Part shown: in pieces, positions 40,255-50,149 of the stretch
Layout: every line of letters starts with the position of its first letter
Numbering within the stretch: position 1 is the first letter of the stretch
Assembly (NCBI GenBank): GCA_016342745.1
Contig: JAEINT010000003.1
Coordinates: 62,001-126,000 of the forward strand
Source: Labilibaculum sp.
GTDB taxonomy: Bacteria > Bacteroidota > Bacteroidia > Bacteroidales > Marinifilaceae
Length of the DNA: 64,000 bases
Direction: 5' to 3'
The notes under the pieces: model-generated
The model's input: only the letters and a program-made list of their open reading frames with translations
Told to the model about the DNA's origin: nothing
The model's database searches: none
Program-made: the position numbers and the translations under genes

Positions 40255-42756
40255 TTATTTTTTAGTGTTTAAAACAATTTCCTGAGCTTGTAAACCATTC
40301 GAACTGGCCGTAATTCTTATTTTTCCTGCCTTATCGGTCGATTTTACAATTAACAAGCACAAACCATTAAAAGCATTTCTGTAATTGGCTTGATACGGTT
40401 CTGTTGATGTTGCATCACCATTTCCTACTGCAGCAATGCTTCCTTTTCCATCAACTGTAAAGTTGATAAGATCATTTGCCTTAGGACACAAGTTGCCATC
40501 TTTGTCTTCTACTCTCACGCTGATGAAGGATAGATCCTTAGCATCTGCTTTTATATTTGATCGATCGGCAATTAATTTGATTTGGTAAGGCTTTCCTGCA
40601 GTTTTAATTGTTTTCTCTGCTTGTTTTTTGCCATTCTTATAGCCAACAACTTTCAACTCACCAGCTTGGTATGGCACATTCCACGATAGTCGGTATTTCG
40701 AGTAGTAAGTTCCTTTTTCAAAGAAATGAAACTCTGCAGGAATTGGTGTTAAATCCACACCTTTAACTTTTTTCCCATACGATTTACCATTCACAAAAAG
40801 TTCTACTTCATCGCAGTTGGTGTAGGCCATAACAGGAATTGTATCTCCAGTTTTGTTTTCCCAATTCCAGTGCGGTAAAACATGAACCATTGGCTTTTTT
40901 GTCCACTGACTTTGATACAAGAAATACCGGTCTTTCGGGAAACCGCACAAGTCAACGGGAGCAAAATAAGACGACCTGGAAGGCCAATCCGCATTCCAGT
41001 AACCTTTTGTCGAATTGTCTTTGCCACCATAAGGCGTAGGTTCTCCTAAATAGTCAAAACCAGTCCACATAAATTCTCCTAAGGAACGTGTTTCCTTTTC
41101 TTGCTGCTCAAACTCAACATCTGGAGGGTAAGCCCAAGGAGGTCCAACGGTCACATCGTAACTTGAAACCTGATTGGTTTCATGCTTCTCTTTTGCTTCA
41201 ATTGGAAAATGGTATACACCTCGGCTACTGGTTTGAGATGAGGTTTCGGAACCATAAACTATCATGTCTGGATTTTTCTCTAAAATCTCAGTGTAATTTA
41301 AAGGCCAATAGTTCATTCCTACGATATCGACATATTTTGCCAATTTATTGGTGAAAGGAGCAGGGTAATAGTTAAAGCCTGCTGTGCTTGGTCTTGTTGA
41401 ATCTTCATCGTGACAGATATCGGTAAGTTTTTTGGCTATTTTCCATCCATCTTTTCTCGACTGTTCTAATATTTCATTTCCAATGCTCCACATGATCACC
41501 GAAGGATGATTGCGATCTCTTTTAATCATATCACGAAGATCTTTTTCGTGCCATTGATCGAAGTATTTGTTGTAGCCATTGGGTACTTTTCCCATTTGCC
41601 ATTCATCAAATGCTTCTACTTGCACTACAATCCCTAGTTTATCACAAATTTGAAGAATTTCAGGAGACGGAGGATTATGACTTGTTCGCAGTGCATTAAC
41701 ACCCATGCTTTTCATGATCTGCATTTGTCTTTCCGTAGCTCTGTAATTTACAGCAGCTCCTAAAGGACCTAAATCGTGATGCATACATACCCCATTTAGT
41801 TTTACCGTACGCCCATTTAATTGAAAGCCATGTTCTGAAGAAAACTGGATCGATCTTACCCCAAAATTAGTCTCAAAGCGATCAATCAATTTTCCTTTCA
41901 GGTAAATGTTGCTGATAGCTTTGTATAGGTGTGGTGTTTCAAGATCCCATCTTAATGGATTTTCAATGTTCATTTTCTGATCCACATAACCGGTAGTTTC
42001 AGCTTGTATAATGATATCGCTATTGGTTGTGCAAACTTCATTTCCTTTCGCATCTATCAGAATGGTTTCCAATTTTGCTGTTTGTTGGCTTTTGGATTGA
42101 TTGCAAACCGATGTTGTAATTTCAACACTTGCATTCTTATCGGTAATGTGAGGTGTACGTATTTTTGTTCCCCACTGTGGAATATGAAGTTTGTTGTTAA
42201 TCTTGATCCTAACATTCCTATAGATACCAGCTCCAGGATACCATCTGGCAGAAAGATCTTCTGGAGATAATCTTACAGCAATCACATTGTCTTCTCCGAA
42301 CTTAATGAAAGGAGTGATGTTCAGCTCAAATCCGATGTATCCATAAGGACGATTTCCGGCAAATTCACCATTAACCCATACATGAGCATTGTTCATTGCT
42401 CCATCGAATTCTATGGCAATTTCTTTATCCGAAAATTTTTCTTCCACCTGGAAGTGTTTTCGATACCAACCTGTTCCATGAACCGGTAATCCTCCAGTTC
42501 TGGCGTTATTTTCATTGCTAAATGGCCCTTCAATTGCCCAATCGTGCGGTAAATTTAGTTTGCGCCATGCTGAATCATCAAGATCGGCTTTCTCAGCTTT
42601 TTCATATTCTCCTTTAAAGAACAACCAATCCTTGTTGAAATCTTGGTCGGGAATAGATGAGCTTTGCTGACACGCTCCCAATCCAAATGCAAAAACTGCA
42701 ATTGTTAGAAGGCGAAGAGCTTCCATGAATTTTGCTTTGCCTGTTTTTTTAATCAT
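40255..42756 (-). CDS. GH2 glycoside hydrolase, beta-galactosidase-like lipoprotein
   Basis: An 833-residue GH2 enzyme with lipobox FGLGAC (Cys29 from this start; a second ATG at residue 11 would also keep the signal). The order is: sugar-binding jelly roll (about 40-210, with LNLPHDWAIEGPF and ARTGGLPVHGTGWYRKHF), Ig-like domain, TIM barrel (about 310-600) and C-terminal DUF4982 plus an Ig-like/invasin-type domain (about 640-830). Acid/base is Glu428 (SIGNE) and nucleophile Glu504 (YGSETSS). This short GH2 type with DUF4982 includes exo-beta-galactosidases from agar/porphyran loci, so release of galactose from red-algal oligosaccharides is the best guess. It is leftward and divergent from GH3, with the locus-type promoter. 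Confidence 0.9.
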   Translation of the reverse strand: MIKKTGKAKFMEALRLLTIAVFAFGLGACQQSSSIPDQDFNKDWLFFKGEYEKAEKADLDDSAWRKLNLPHDWAIEGPFSNENNARTGGLPVHGTGWYRKHFQVEEKFSDKEIAIEFDGAMNNAHVWVNGEFAGNRPYGYIGFELNITPFIKFGEDNVIAVRLSPEDLSARWYPGAGIYRNVRIKINNKLHIPQWGTKIRTPHITDKNASVEITTSVCNQSKSQQTAKLETILIDAKGNEVCTTNSDIIIQAETTGYVDQKMNIENPLRWDLETPHLYKAISNIYLKGKLIDRFETNFGVRSIQFSSEHGFQLNGRTVKLNGVCMHHDLGPLGAAVNYRATERQMQIMKSMGVNALRTSHNPPSPEILQICDKLGIVVQVEAFDEWQMGKVPNGYNKYFDQWHEKDLRDMIKRDRNHPSVIMWSIGNEILEQSRKDGWKIAKKLTDICHDEDSTRPSTAGFNYYPAPFTNKLAKYVDIVGMNYWPLNYTEILEKNPDMIVYGSETSSQTSSRGVYHFPIEAKEKHETNQVSSYDVTVGPPWAYPPDVEFEQQEKETRSLGEFMWTGFDYLGEPTPYGGKDNSTKGYWNADWPSRSSYFAPVDLCGFPKDRYFLYQSQWTKKPMVHVLPHWNWENKTGDTIPVMAYTNCDEVELFVNGKSYGKKVKGVDLTPIPAEFHFFEKGTYYSKYRLSWNVPYQAGELKVVGYKNGKKQAEKTIKTAGKPYQIKLIADRSNIKADAKDLSFISVRVEDKDGNLCPKANDLINFTVDGKGSIAAVGNGDATSTEPYQANYRNAFNGLCLLIVKSTDKAGKIRITASSNGLQAQEIVLNTKK

Positions 42757-42850
42757 CCGTTTTTCTTTTAAAAACTTGTATACACTCTCCGTATTGGAGT
42801 AATCAATTGTCGCTTTACATCCTATATCATTACAGATATAATTTGTATTA

Positions 42851-42906
42851 CAAAGATAAAGTACTCATTGTAGAAGTGAGGGGAGATTTACGGACAGACT
42901 TGGGGG
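42851..42906 (-). promoter_or_regulatory. C-run promoter of the first GH2 gene
   Basis: On the minus strand CCCCC (42906-42902) is followed 43 bases later by TATCTTTG (42858-42851), an exact -7 match. A second CCCC lies at 42883-42880. There is no -33 TTG at normal spacing. The start codon is about 95 bases downstream of the -7. Confidence 0.6.
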
Positions 42907-43065
42907 TAGTTTCTTGAATTAATTTACGCTTGATGAAGCAGAGAAATGCAATTGTTTTGTGATCAGAGCGGTAATGGATTTGCATACTGAGAATGAACAA
43001 GGCCTTCTGTATATCAGAGTGGTATGGGTATTGCTTGTGCGATATTACACATCGAAAAGAAAAAG

Positions 43066-43124
43066 CCCCCCTGAAAATTTATTAATATACACCCTCTTGT
43101 TTTTATTTAATGATATTAGGTTTG
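43066..43124 (+). promoter_or_regulatory. C-run promoter of the GH3 gene
   Basis: CCCCCC (43066-43071) followed 45 bases later by TAGGTTTG (43117-43124). This is the only one of the six with a proper -33: TTG at 43097-43099, spacer 17. Confidence 0.65.
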
Positions 43125-43189
43125 AAAGTCTATTAAAAGCTTATTTTTGATAGGCAATAAACTTGAATTTTAATTTTTTACACAATAAT

Positions 43190-45388
43190 ATGAGAAACGT
43201 AAAATTATTACTTCTAGCAGTGATGGTCTGTTGTGCTAATATTTCCATACTTAGTGCGCAAAATGAAAACTATGAGTGGTTCAATTCCGAGCTATCCATC
43301 GACTCAAGAATTGATGCGCTTATCGACGCAATGACGCTAGAGGAAAAAGTTTCTCAGTTAACTGATGTAAGTGTGGCTATTCCAAGATTATCGGTGCCAA
43401 GATACAATTGGTGGAACGAGTGTTTGCATGGTGTAGCACGAAATGGGCGATCTACGGTTTTCCCTCAGGCAATTGGTCTGGCTGCAACCTTTGATCCTGA
43501 CTTAGCAAAAAGAGTATCAACGGCAATATCCGATGAGGCTCGTGCAAAATTTAATATTTCCATTAAGAATGACAACAGAGCAAAATATGCAGGACTTACC
43601 TTTTGGACTCCTAATATTAACATTTTTAGAGATGCAAGATGGGGAAGAGGTCAGGAAACTTATGGAGAGGATCCTTACTTAACGTCAAGAATAGGGGTTG
43701 CTTTTGTGAATGGATTGCAAGGAGATGATCCAAAATACCTTAAAGCAGCGGCCTGTGCAAAGCATTATGCTGTACATTCAGGTCCAGAGGCATTAAGACA
43801 TGAGTTTGATGCCATCGTGTCGAAGAAAGATTTATATGAGACTTACCTACCAGCTTTTGAGGCTTTGGTTCGAGAAGCGAATGTAGAATCAGTAATGGGA
43901 GCATACAATCGTGTGTTAGGAGAGCCTGCTTGTGGTAGTCCTTTTCTTTTGCAAGAGATTTTAAGAGACGATTGGGGCTTTAAAGGTCATGTTGTTTCTG
44001 ATTGTGGTGCAATTTCCGATTTTCACTTGTATCATAAAGTAACCAAAAATGCGGTTGAATCAGCAGCATTAGCAATTAACAGTGGTGTCGATTTAAATTG
44101 TGGTAAGGTTTATCCTAATTTAGTAAAGGCAGTTGAACAAGGATTGGTAAAAGAAGAAACCATTGACAATAGCTTAAGAGCATTATTAAATACAAGATTT
44201 AAATTAGGTTTCTTCGATCCAGAAGAAGGGAATCCATATAGTAAATTAGGCGAAGAAGTTATTTGCAGTAAGAAGCATAGTGATTTAGCATTGGAAGTAG
44301 CAAGGAAATCAATTGTATTGCTAACCAATAAGAACAATGCATTGCCTTTGTCTCCAGCGATTAAGAATTTATATGTTACAGGGCCTCAGGCTAATAATTC
44401 AGAGGTGTTATTAGGTAATTATTACGGGATGAGTAATCGCCTGGTTAATGTTTTGGAAGGCATTACTGCTGCAGTAAGTTCGAGTACAACAATTAATTAC
44501 AAAAAAGGATGTTTGCCATACCGCAAAAATGTTAATCCTATCGATTGGACAACTGGGGAAGCGAAAAATGCCGATGCAATAATTGCAGTATTGGGAATTT
44601 CAAGTGCCATGGAAGGTGAAGAAGGAGATGCGATTGCATCAGAAACAATGGGAGACCGTTTGCAGCCATTCTTACCTGCAAATCAACTTGAGTTTTTGCG
44701 TAAACTGAAAAAAGACAATAAGAAACCTGTTATTGTTGTGATGACCGGTGGAAGTCCAATGATTATTCCAGAGGTAGCGGACTTAGCAGATGCTATTGTA
44801 TGGGCTTGGTATCCTGGGCAAGAAGGGGGAACCGCTGTTGCTGATGTTGTATTTGGTAAGATTTCTCCTTCAGGAAAATTGCCATTAACATTTCCGAAGA
44901 GCATGGATCAATTGCCAGCTTATGAAGATTATAGTATGAAGGGGCGAACCTATAAATACATGAAGGAAGATCCATTATTTCCTTTTGGTTTTGGCTTGAG
45001 CTATAGCAAATTTAAATATGATGATTTCAGTTTAAGTTCAGCGAAATTGAAGAAAAATGAAGATTTAGAAATAGCGATAAAGCTTTCAAATGTTGGTGAG
45101 ATGATGGCTGATGAAGTAGTTCAAATCTATTTAGCTCAGCCTGGAGCTGGAGAAACAGCACCATTAAGAAAATTAGTGGCATTTAAGAGACTTAGCCTAA
45201 AGGTAGGAGAAAACAAAAACTTGAAGTTTACGATTGGTGCTAAGGAATTTGCGCAGGTAACAGAAAAAGGGAATAGTGAAATTCGTAAAGGAAAATATAC
45301 TCTTTTCATTGGGGGCAGTTCTCCAGTTAAGGATCTAGAAAATAAAGGTGTCTCAGCTCTTCAAAGCATGAAATTTGAAATAAGATAA
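43190..45388 (+). CDS. GH3 glycoside hydrolase
   Basis: A 732-residue exported GH3 enzyme. The start at 43190 puts a clean signal peptide at the N-terminus (MRNVKLLLLAVMV... ending LSAQ); an ATG at 43163 would add nine polar residues before it. The N-terminal barrel contains WWNECLHGVARNG, FWTPNINIFRDARWGRGQETYGEDP and CAKHYAVHSGPE. The nucleophile Asp lies in VVSDCGAI (residue 271 from this start). The alpha/beta sandwich and a C-terminal fibronectin-III-like domain (from about 630, LSNVGEMMADEVVQIYL) follow. The close match to the beta-xylosidase/beta-glucosidase branch with the HGVAR motif does not fix the sugar. A periplasmic role on oligosaccharides is likely. Confidence 0.9.
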   Translation: MRNVKLLLLAVMVCCANISILSAQNENYEWFNSELSIDSRIDALIDAMTLEEKVSQLTDVSVAIPRLSVPRYNWWNECLHGVARNGRSTVFPQAIGLAATFDPDLAKRVSTAISDEARAKFNISIKNDNRAKYAGLTFWTPNINIFRDARWGRGQETYGEDPYLTSRIGVAFVNGLQGDDPKYLKAAACAKHYAVHSGPEALRHEFDAIVSKKDLYETYLPAFEALVREANVESVMGAYNRVLGEPACGSPFLLQEILRDDWGFKGHVVSDCGAISDFHLYHKVTKNAVESAALAINSGVDLNCGKVYPNLVKAVEQGLVKEETIDNSLRALLNTRFKLGFFDPEEGNPYSKLGEEVICSKKHSDLALEVARKSIVLLTNKNNALPLSPAIKNLYVTGPQANNSEVLLGNYYGMSNRLVNVLEGITAAVSSSTTINYKKGCLPYRKNVNPIDWTTGEAKNADAIIAVLGISSAMEGEEGDAIASETMGDRLQPFLPANQLEFLRKLKKDNKKPVIVVMTGGSPMIIPEVADLADAIVWAWYPGQEGGTAVADVVFGKISPSGKLPLTFPKSMDQLPAYEDYSMKGRTYKYMKEDPLFPFGFGLSYSKFKYDDFSLSSAKLKKNEDLEIAIKLSNVGEMMADEVVQIYLAQPGAGETAPLRKLVAFKRLSLKVGENKNLKFTIGAKEFAQVTEKGNSEIRKGKYTLFIGGSSPVKDLENKGVSALQSMKFEIR

Positions 45389-45438
45389 GCTGAAAAAATA
45401 GTGTGAATGGAATGTATTATATGCTTGTAAAATTAAAT

Positions 45439-45474
45439 TTTCCCGATATCTGATGTCGGGAAAGTTTTTTTTTT
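45439..45474 (+). terminator. terminator after the GH3 gene
   Basis: Stem TTTCCCGA / TCGGGAAA, 9-base loop, then G and ten T. It separates GH3 from the regulator gene. Confidence 0.85.
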
Positions 45475-45565
45475 ATACATTATGCAGTTATAAAGAAAAT
45501 TCAGTAAACCCTAGTGCTGCTTATTTCTTATTTGAAATTGAAAATCGGTTAATAATTAAGTTGAT

Positions 45566-48500
45566 ATGCGTTTATTTCTCTCTACTCTACTGTTATTTGT
45601 ATTTTTTTCTTCCTATTCTCAAACGGATTTTGAGCGATTAAGTACTCTTGATGGTCTTTCCCAAAATGATATCAATTTTATTTTTCAGGATTCTAAGGGA
45701 TTTATGTGGTTTGGAACCGTTGATGGACTGAATCGATTTGATGGAATGAAATTCATCACTTACCAGAGAACCACACCAATGGAACATCCTATTGGCAGTA
45801 ACTTGCCATTTTGTATGGTTGAAGATTCAAAAGGTAATTTTTGGATAGGAACTTCTGATAATGGGGTTTGGTTTTTCGATAGAAAGAAGGAGGAGTTTCA
45901 TAAGGTTCCGGAAATTATGAACGGCAAGCGTATCTTAATGGATCTGAAAGTGGGTAACATTTTTCTGGATAGAGATGGTATTTTATGGATAAGCTCATCA
46001 AATGGTGTGAGCCTTATTGATACCAAAACATATAATACTTCAGATGTTAAAGGCGTAATTTTTGATGCAGCTTCAGATAGAGAAAATAAATTTTACTCAT
46101 TGCGTTCTGCAAATTTATTTTTTCAAGATTCAAAAGGACAAATTTGGCTCGGTAATACTAATGGGCTCTATAAGGTAGGCCTTACCAAGGATTTGAAATT
46201 GAAGATTGAACGGATTCCTATATTAGCGGCGAGAACTTTCCATTCAATTATTGAAACAGAAAGAGGGTATATCGCCTCGTGCGGTGATGGTGCATACTAT
46301 ATTAAAGAGCAAGGCGGAGAATTCACAGCTAAAATGATAGCACCCTACTTTTTTTCATCATGTTTAAAAACCAGTAAGGGCTTCGTGTTTGGAGCTAATA
46401 ACTCTGGATTATTTCAATTTGTTTGGCATGAAGATGAGGAAAGTCTTGAGTTAATAAAACATTTCCAATACGAGTTTTATAATTCTAAAAGCCTAAGTGC
46501 GAATATTGTAATTGACCTGTACGAAGATAATTCAGGACTTTTGTGGGTTGGTACTAATGGAGGTGGTCTTAACCGGCTAGACTTAAATGAAAAGAAATTC
46601 CATCATATTAGTAGGACTAATGCCAAAGGAAGTTTATCGTATAATAAAGTTCGAGCTGTTTATGAAGATGGAAAATCTAACCTTTGGGTGGGTACTGAAG
46701 GTGGAGGAATTTCTTGTTTGCTGGCAAATAAGAAAGGTGAATATGAAACAGGATTTATTAATAAGGCTATAACCGAGATTGTAAACAATCAAAACTATGT
46801 ATACTCTATTGCAGGTTTACCCGATGAACCTAAAGGAGTGATATTTGGAGCTGGATATCCTGTGAGACTTGGTCTGGCGAAAATAAATAGGAGTGGTGAA
46901 ATTGAAATAGAATCTTTATCTCATTTAGTTGAAAATTCGGTATTTACAATATTAGTTGATAAAGATGGATATATCTGGCTTGGCACCTATGGTACTGGAC
47001 TATATAGAACAAAGTACGATAGCGTAAAAAATGAGTTTATTGTCCTAAATAATTATAGAGCTAATGGGGAAGGTTCATTGTGTTCCGATATTGTAAGGAG
47101 TCTACTTGAGGATGGTGATGGGAACATATTGGTGGGTACCGATATGGGCTTAAATATTTTGCCGAAAAGGGAAAAGGAAAACTCAAGTCCTTCCTTTATA
47201 ACAGTCGTAAATGATCCAGAGAATGACACGTCGTTAACGCATAATTATGTGCTGGCCATGCATCTCGATAGTAAGAATAGAGTATGGGTTGGAACTATGG
47301 GAGGTGGACTTTGTCTGTTAGAAGGAGGATCAGGTAGTACGACTAAGTTTAAAGCATATACTTCAGAACATGGATTGCCAAATGATGTTATTAAGGGAAT
47401 TGAAGAGGATCGCGAAAGAAATTTATGGATTTCAACAAATCGAGGATTAACAAGGTTTAATATCAATACGGAAGAGATCAGGAATTATACAATGTCTGAT
47501 GGATTACAGGATTATGAATTTAGTGAACTAGCCTCTTTTACAAGAAAAAATGGAGAAATGGTATTTGGTGGTGTTAATGGTATTAATGTATTTACTCCAA
47601 GTGAAATTGAAGATAATCCATATGCATCTCATGTTGAGTTTACAGAGCTGTTTATACTTAATGAACAAATTTTAACGGGAAAAGAGTATCACGGGAGAAT
47701 TCTTCTTGAAAACGAAATGCCATCTACCGATTCTGTTTCAATAAAATATTCCGAAAATAGTTTTTCAGTTGGCTTTACTGCACTCCATTATGTTGCACCT
47801 GAGAAAATCAAGTATAAGTATATGCTGGAAGGTTTTGACAATGGTTGGAATATGGTAAATAGTGTTGAACCGAGAGCTAAGTACACAAATATACCTCCTG
47901 GGGAATATACTTTAAAGGTTTTAGCTACAAATAACGATGGAGTATGGACAACTATTCCTTCGATGTTGACGATTGAGGTCGTTCCTCCATTTTGGAGAAC
48001 AATTTATGCCCTTTTTATCTATGTATTTATTTTTGTAGTACTTCTGATTTTCTTCAGAAGGTATTCGGTTATCGCTGTTACCAAGAAGAATGAGCTGATG
48101 ATGGAGCATTTTGAACAAGAAAAAATGGAAGAGCTAGTTCAAATGAAATTACAGTTTTTTACAAATATTTCTCATGAATTTAGAACCCCTTTAACCTTAA
48201 TTCAAAGTCCTTTGGAGCGTTTGATTTCTGGTAATGATAAGATTAGTGGAGAGGATCGACAACAGAATTATTCTTTGATGATGAAGAATGTTCGAATGTT
48301 GAATCGATTAATTAACCAATTAATGGAATTCAGAAAATTGGAGAAAGGCAAGATGCCATTGGCAGTGAATAGAGGCAATGTGATGGAACTTGTTAATGAG
48401 GTTTTTGATGCGTTTAATGAAATTGCTCAATCAAAAAACATACGTTTCGAACTAAAGAATTCTTACCCTTCGGTAGAGTTATGGTTCGATTACGATAAAC

Positions 48501-49741
48501 TGGAAAAAGTACTGTATAACCTATTGTCTAATGCTTTTAAATTTACACCACAAGGTGGAGAGGTAGCGATTATTGTAGAAGAGGAAGAAATTGACGGTAA
48601 AGAATGGGTGAAAATAAGCGTTAAGGATAATGGTCCTGGTATCGCTAAGGAGAAAGTACAATATCTATTTGATAGATTTTACCAGACAGGTAGTCATAAA
48701 TTGTCAAAAGTTTCTGGAACAGGAATTGGACTGGCTTTTGCAAAGAATTTGGTTAACCTTCATCAAGGTAAAATTTCAGTATCAAGTAATCCAAACATAG
48801 CAACACTATTTTCAATCCAAATTCCAAAGGGTAAATTGCATTTTAAAAAGGAGGATTTCTCAGTTCAGGCGAATCAATCCGTTAGCGAAGTACCAACAAT
48901 CGTTAAGGATTATCAGCATGAAGAAGCAATGTCTGATATCTCTAGGGATCTAGAGATAGACGAAAAAAAACCAGTTGTATTAATTGTTGAGGACAATTTC
49001 GATGTGCAAGCATTGATAAAGGGTAATCTAAAAGAGGAATTTAATTGTATACAAGGATATAATGGTAAAGAGGGAATTGAACTTTGTAGAAAGTACAATC
49101 CAGATTTAATTATTTCTGATGTGATGATGCCAGAAATGGATGGATTTGAAATGTGTAATATTATCAAAAAAGATGAGTTGACTTGTCACATTCCAATTGT
49201 TGTACTTACGGCAAAATCAACCGATGAAGATAAATTAACAGGCTTAACGGAAGGCGCTGTTGCATATATGTCTAAACCTTTTAATATCGATGTTTTAATT
49301 GCTCAAATTAAATCAATTCTAGAAGCTAGAAGACAGGTAAAGAGAGACTTTAATCAGAAAGTAGAAGTTGAGCCCAAAGAGGTCACTTTTACATCCATTG
49401 ATGAAAAATTACTCGAAAGGCTATTAAAAGTAGTAGAAGAAAATATAAGTAATCCTGAATTTACAGTTGTGCAGTTAGGGCGTGAAGTAGGAATAAGCCA
49501 ATCGATATTGAATAAGAAATTAAAAGCATTGCTTGGTCAAACTGCAAACGTGTTTATACGAACAATTCGTTTAAAAAGAGCTGCTCAATTGTTGAAATTA
49601 GATCGATTATCTGTTACCGATGTTGTTTATGAAGTTGGTTTTAATGATATGAAGTATTTTAGAGAGTGTTTTAGAAAACAATTTGATACGACTCCTTCAG
49701 ACTACATTCGCCAATATCGAAAAGATCATCTTGAAGAATAA
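45566..49741 (+). CDS. hybrid two-component system regulator (sensor kinase-response regulator-AraC)
   Basis: A 1391-residue HTCS, the standard in-cis regulator of Bacteroidetes glycan loci. In order: signal peptide (1-19); a two-bladed set of periplasmic Reg_prop repeats (about 20-740; blades such as LWVGTNGGGLNRLD, LWVGTEGGG, IWLGTYGTGLYR, VWVGTMGGGL); a Y_Y_Y domain (about 750-815); one transmembrane helix (about 826-846); a HisKA domain with His870 (NISHEFRTPL); an ATPase domain with NLLSNAFKFTP and SGTGIGLAF; a receiver domain with Asp1185 (IISDVMMPEMDG) and the KPF Lys; and an AraC-type HTH (about 1290-1388, ending TPSDYIRQYRKDH). It binds a breakdown oligosaccharide in the periplasm and activates the locus. 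No C-run precedes this gene, so it is probably not under its own control. Confidence 0.95.
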   Translation: MRLFLSTLLLFVFFSSYSQTDFERLSTLDGLSQNDINFIFQDSKGFMWFGTVDGLNRFDGMKFITYQRTTPMEHPIGSNLPFCMVEDSKGNFWIGTSDNGVWFFDRKKEEFHKVPEIMNGKRILMDLKVGNIFLDRDGILWISSSNGVSLIDTKTYNTSDVKGVIFDAASDRENKFYSLRSANLFFQDSKGQIWLGNTNGLYKVGLTKDLKLKIERIPILAARTFHSIIETERGYIASCGDGAYYIKEQGGEFTAKMIAPYFFSSCLKTSKGFVFGANNSGLFQFVWHEDEESLELIKHFQYEFYNSKSLSANIVIDLYEDNSGLLWVGTNGGGLNRLDLNEKKFHHISRTNAKGSLSYNKVRAVYEDGKSNLWVGTEGGGISCLLANKKGEYETGFINKAITEIVNNQNYVYSIAGLPDEPKGVIFGAGYPVRLGLAKINRSGEIEIESLSHLVENSVFTILVDKDGYIWLGTYGTGLYRTKYDSVKNEFIVLNNYRANGEGSLCSDIVRSLLEDGDGNILVGTDMGLNILPKREKENSSPSFITVVNDPENDTSLTHNYVLAMHLDSKNRVWVGTMGGGLCLLEGGSGSTTKFKAYTSEHGLPNDVIKGIEEDRERNLWISTNRGLTRFNINTEEIRNYTMSDGLQDYEFSELASFTRKNGEMVFGGVNGINVFTPSEIEDNPYASHVEFTELFILNEQILTGKEYHGRILLENEMPSTDSVSIKYSENSFSVGFTALHYVAPEKIKYKYMLEGFDNGWNMVNSVEPRAKYTNIPPGEYTLKVLATNNDGVWTTIPSMLTIEVVPPFWRTIYALFIYVFIFVVLLIFFRRYSVIAVTKKNELMMEHFEQEKMEELVQMKLQFFTNISHEFRTPLTLIQSPLERLISGNDKISGEDRQQNYSLMMKNVRMLNRLINQLMEFRKLEKGKMPLAVNRGNVMELVNEVFDAFNEIAQSKNIRFELKNSYPSVELWFDYDKLEKVLYNLLSNAFKFTPQGGEVAIIVEEEEIDGKEWVKISVKDNGPGIAKEKVQYLFDRFYQTGSHKLSKVSGTGIGLAFAKNLVNLHQGKISVSSNPNIATLFSIQIPKGKLHFKKEDFSVQANQSVSEVPTIVKDYQHEEAMSDISRDLEIDEKKPVVLIVEDNFDVQALIKGNLKEEFNCIQGYNGKEGIELCRKYNPDLIISDVMMPEMDGFEMCNIIKKDELTCHIPIVVLTAKSTDEDKLTGLTEGAVAYMSKPFNIDVLIAQIKSILEARRQVKRDFNQKVEVEPKEVTFTSIDEKLLERLLKVVEENISNPEFTVVQLGREVGISQSILNKKLKALLGQTANVFIRTIRLKRAAQLLKLDRLSVTDVVYEVGFNDMKYFRECFRKQFDTTPSDYIRQYRKDHLEE

Positions 49742-49760
49742 TATTTAAGATATAAAAGTA

Positions 49761-49790
49761 AAGAGAACCTATTTTAGGTTCTCTTTTTTA
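49761..49790 (+). terminator. terminator after the hybrid regulator gene
   Basis: Perfect 10-bp stem (AGAGAACCTA / TAGGTTCTCT) with a 3-base loop and five more T. Confidence 0.88.
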
Positions 49791-49831
49791 TTTAATGAAA
49801 TTCGGCTTCTTTTCTTTCTTTATTTTCAAAT

Positions 49832-49890
49832 CCCCCCTTCTTAAACTAATATTTTGTAGCCTTTACTTGTGGTCTGACCATATATATTTG
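49832..49890 (+). promoter_or_regulatory. C-run promoter of the GH29 gene
   Basis: CCCCCC (49832-49837) and, 45 bases later, TATATTTG (49883-49890). The nearest upstream TTG gives a spacer of only 13, so no usable -33. AAACTAAT at 49843-49850 recurs at the same place in the SusC promoter. The start codon is about 260 bases further on, an unusually long leader. Confidence 0.6.
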
Positions 49891-50072
49891 TAATGTGCTT
49901 TATACATTTTTTTAGTAATCAATTTATTCCAGTAAGGACATTCTTAATTCGAACTGGTTTTATTACAATTAAAACAAATAAGAATCCGCAGTAGAAGAAA
50001 GTAGTATTGCTTTTTTAAACTGAAATATTCTTGTGAAAATTAAAATTACTTGAGAAGGACAATTGAATTTAT

Positions 50073-50097
50073 TTGTTACCTCTTTGCGATGTAACAA
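50073..50097 (+). promoter_or_regulatory. inverted repeat in the GH29 leader
   Basis: Perfect 7-bp dyad TTGTTAC (50073-50079) / GTAACAA (50091-50097) with an 11-base centre, 52 bases before the ATG. Form and spacing suit a dimeric DNA-binding protein. It has no T tract, so it is not a terminator. No second copy was noticed in the window. Confidence 0.4.
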
Positions 50098-50149
50098 TGG
50101 CTAAATTTTATTGTTATTAAAACGACTATAGTTAAAATAAAAAAAACAT

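Noticed and set aside
43066-43071. C6 runs as phase-variation (slipped-strand) tracts
   Set aside because: Runs of only five or six are short for slippage, and their constant distance to the -7 elements points to a binding site.
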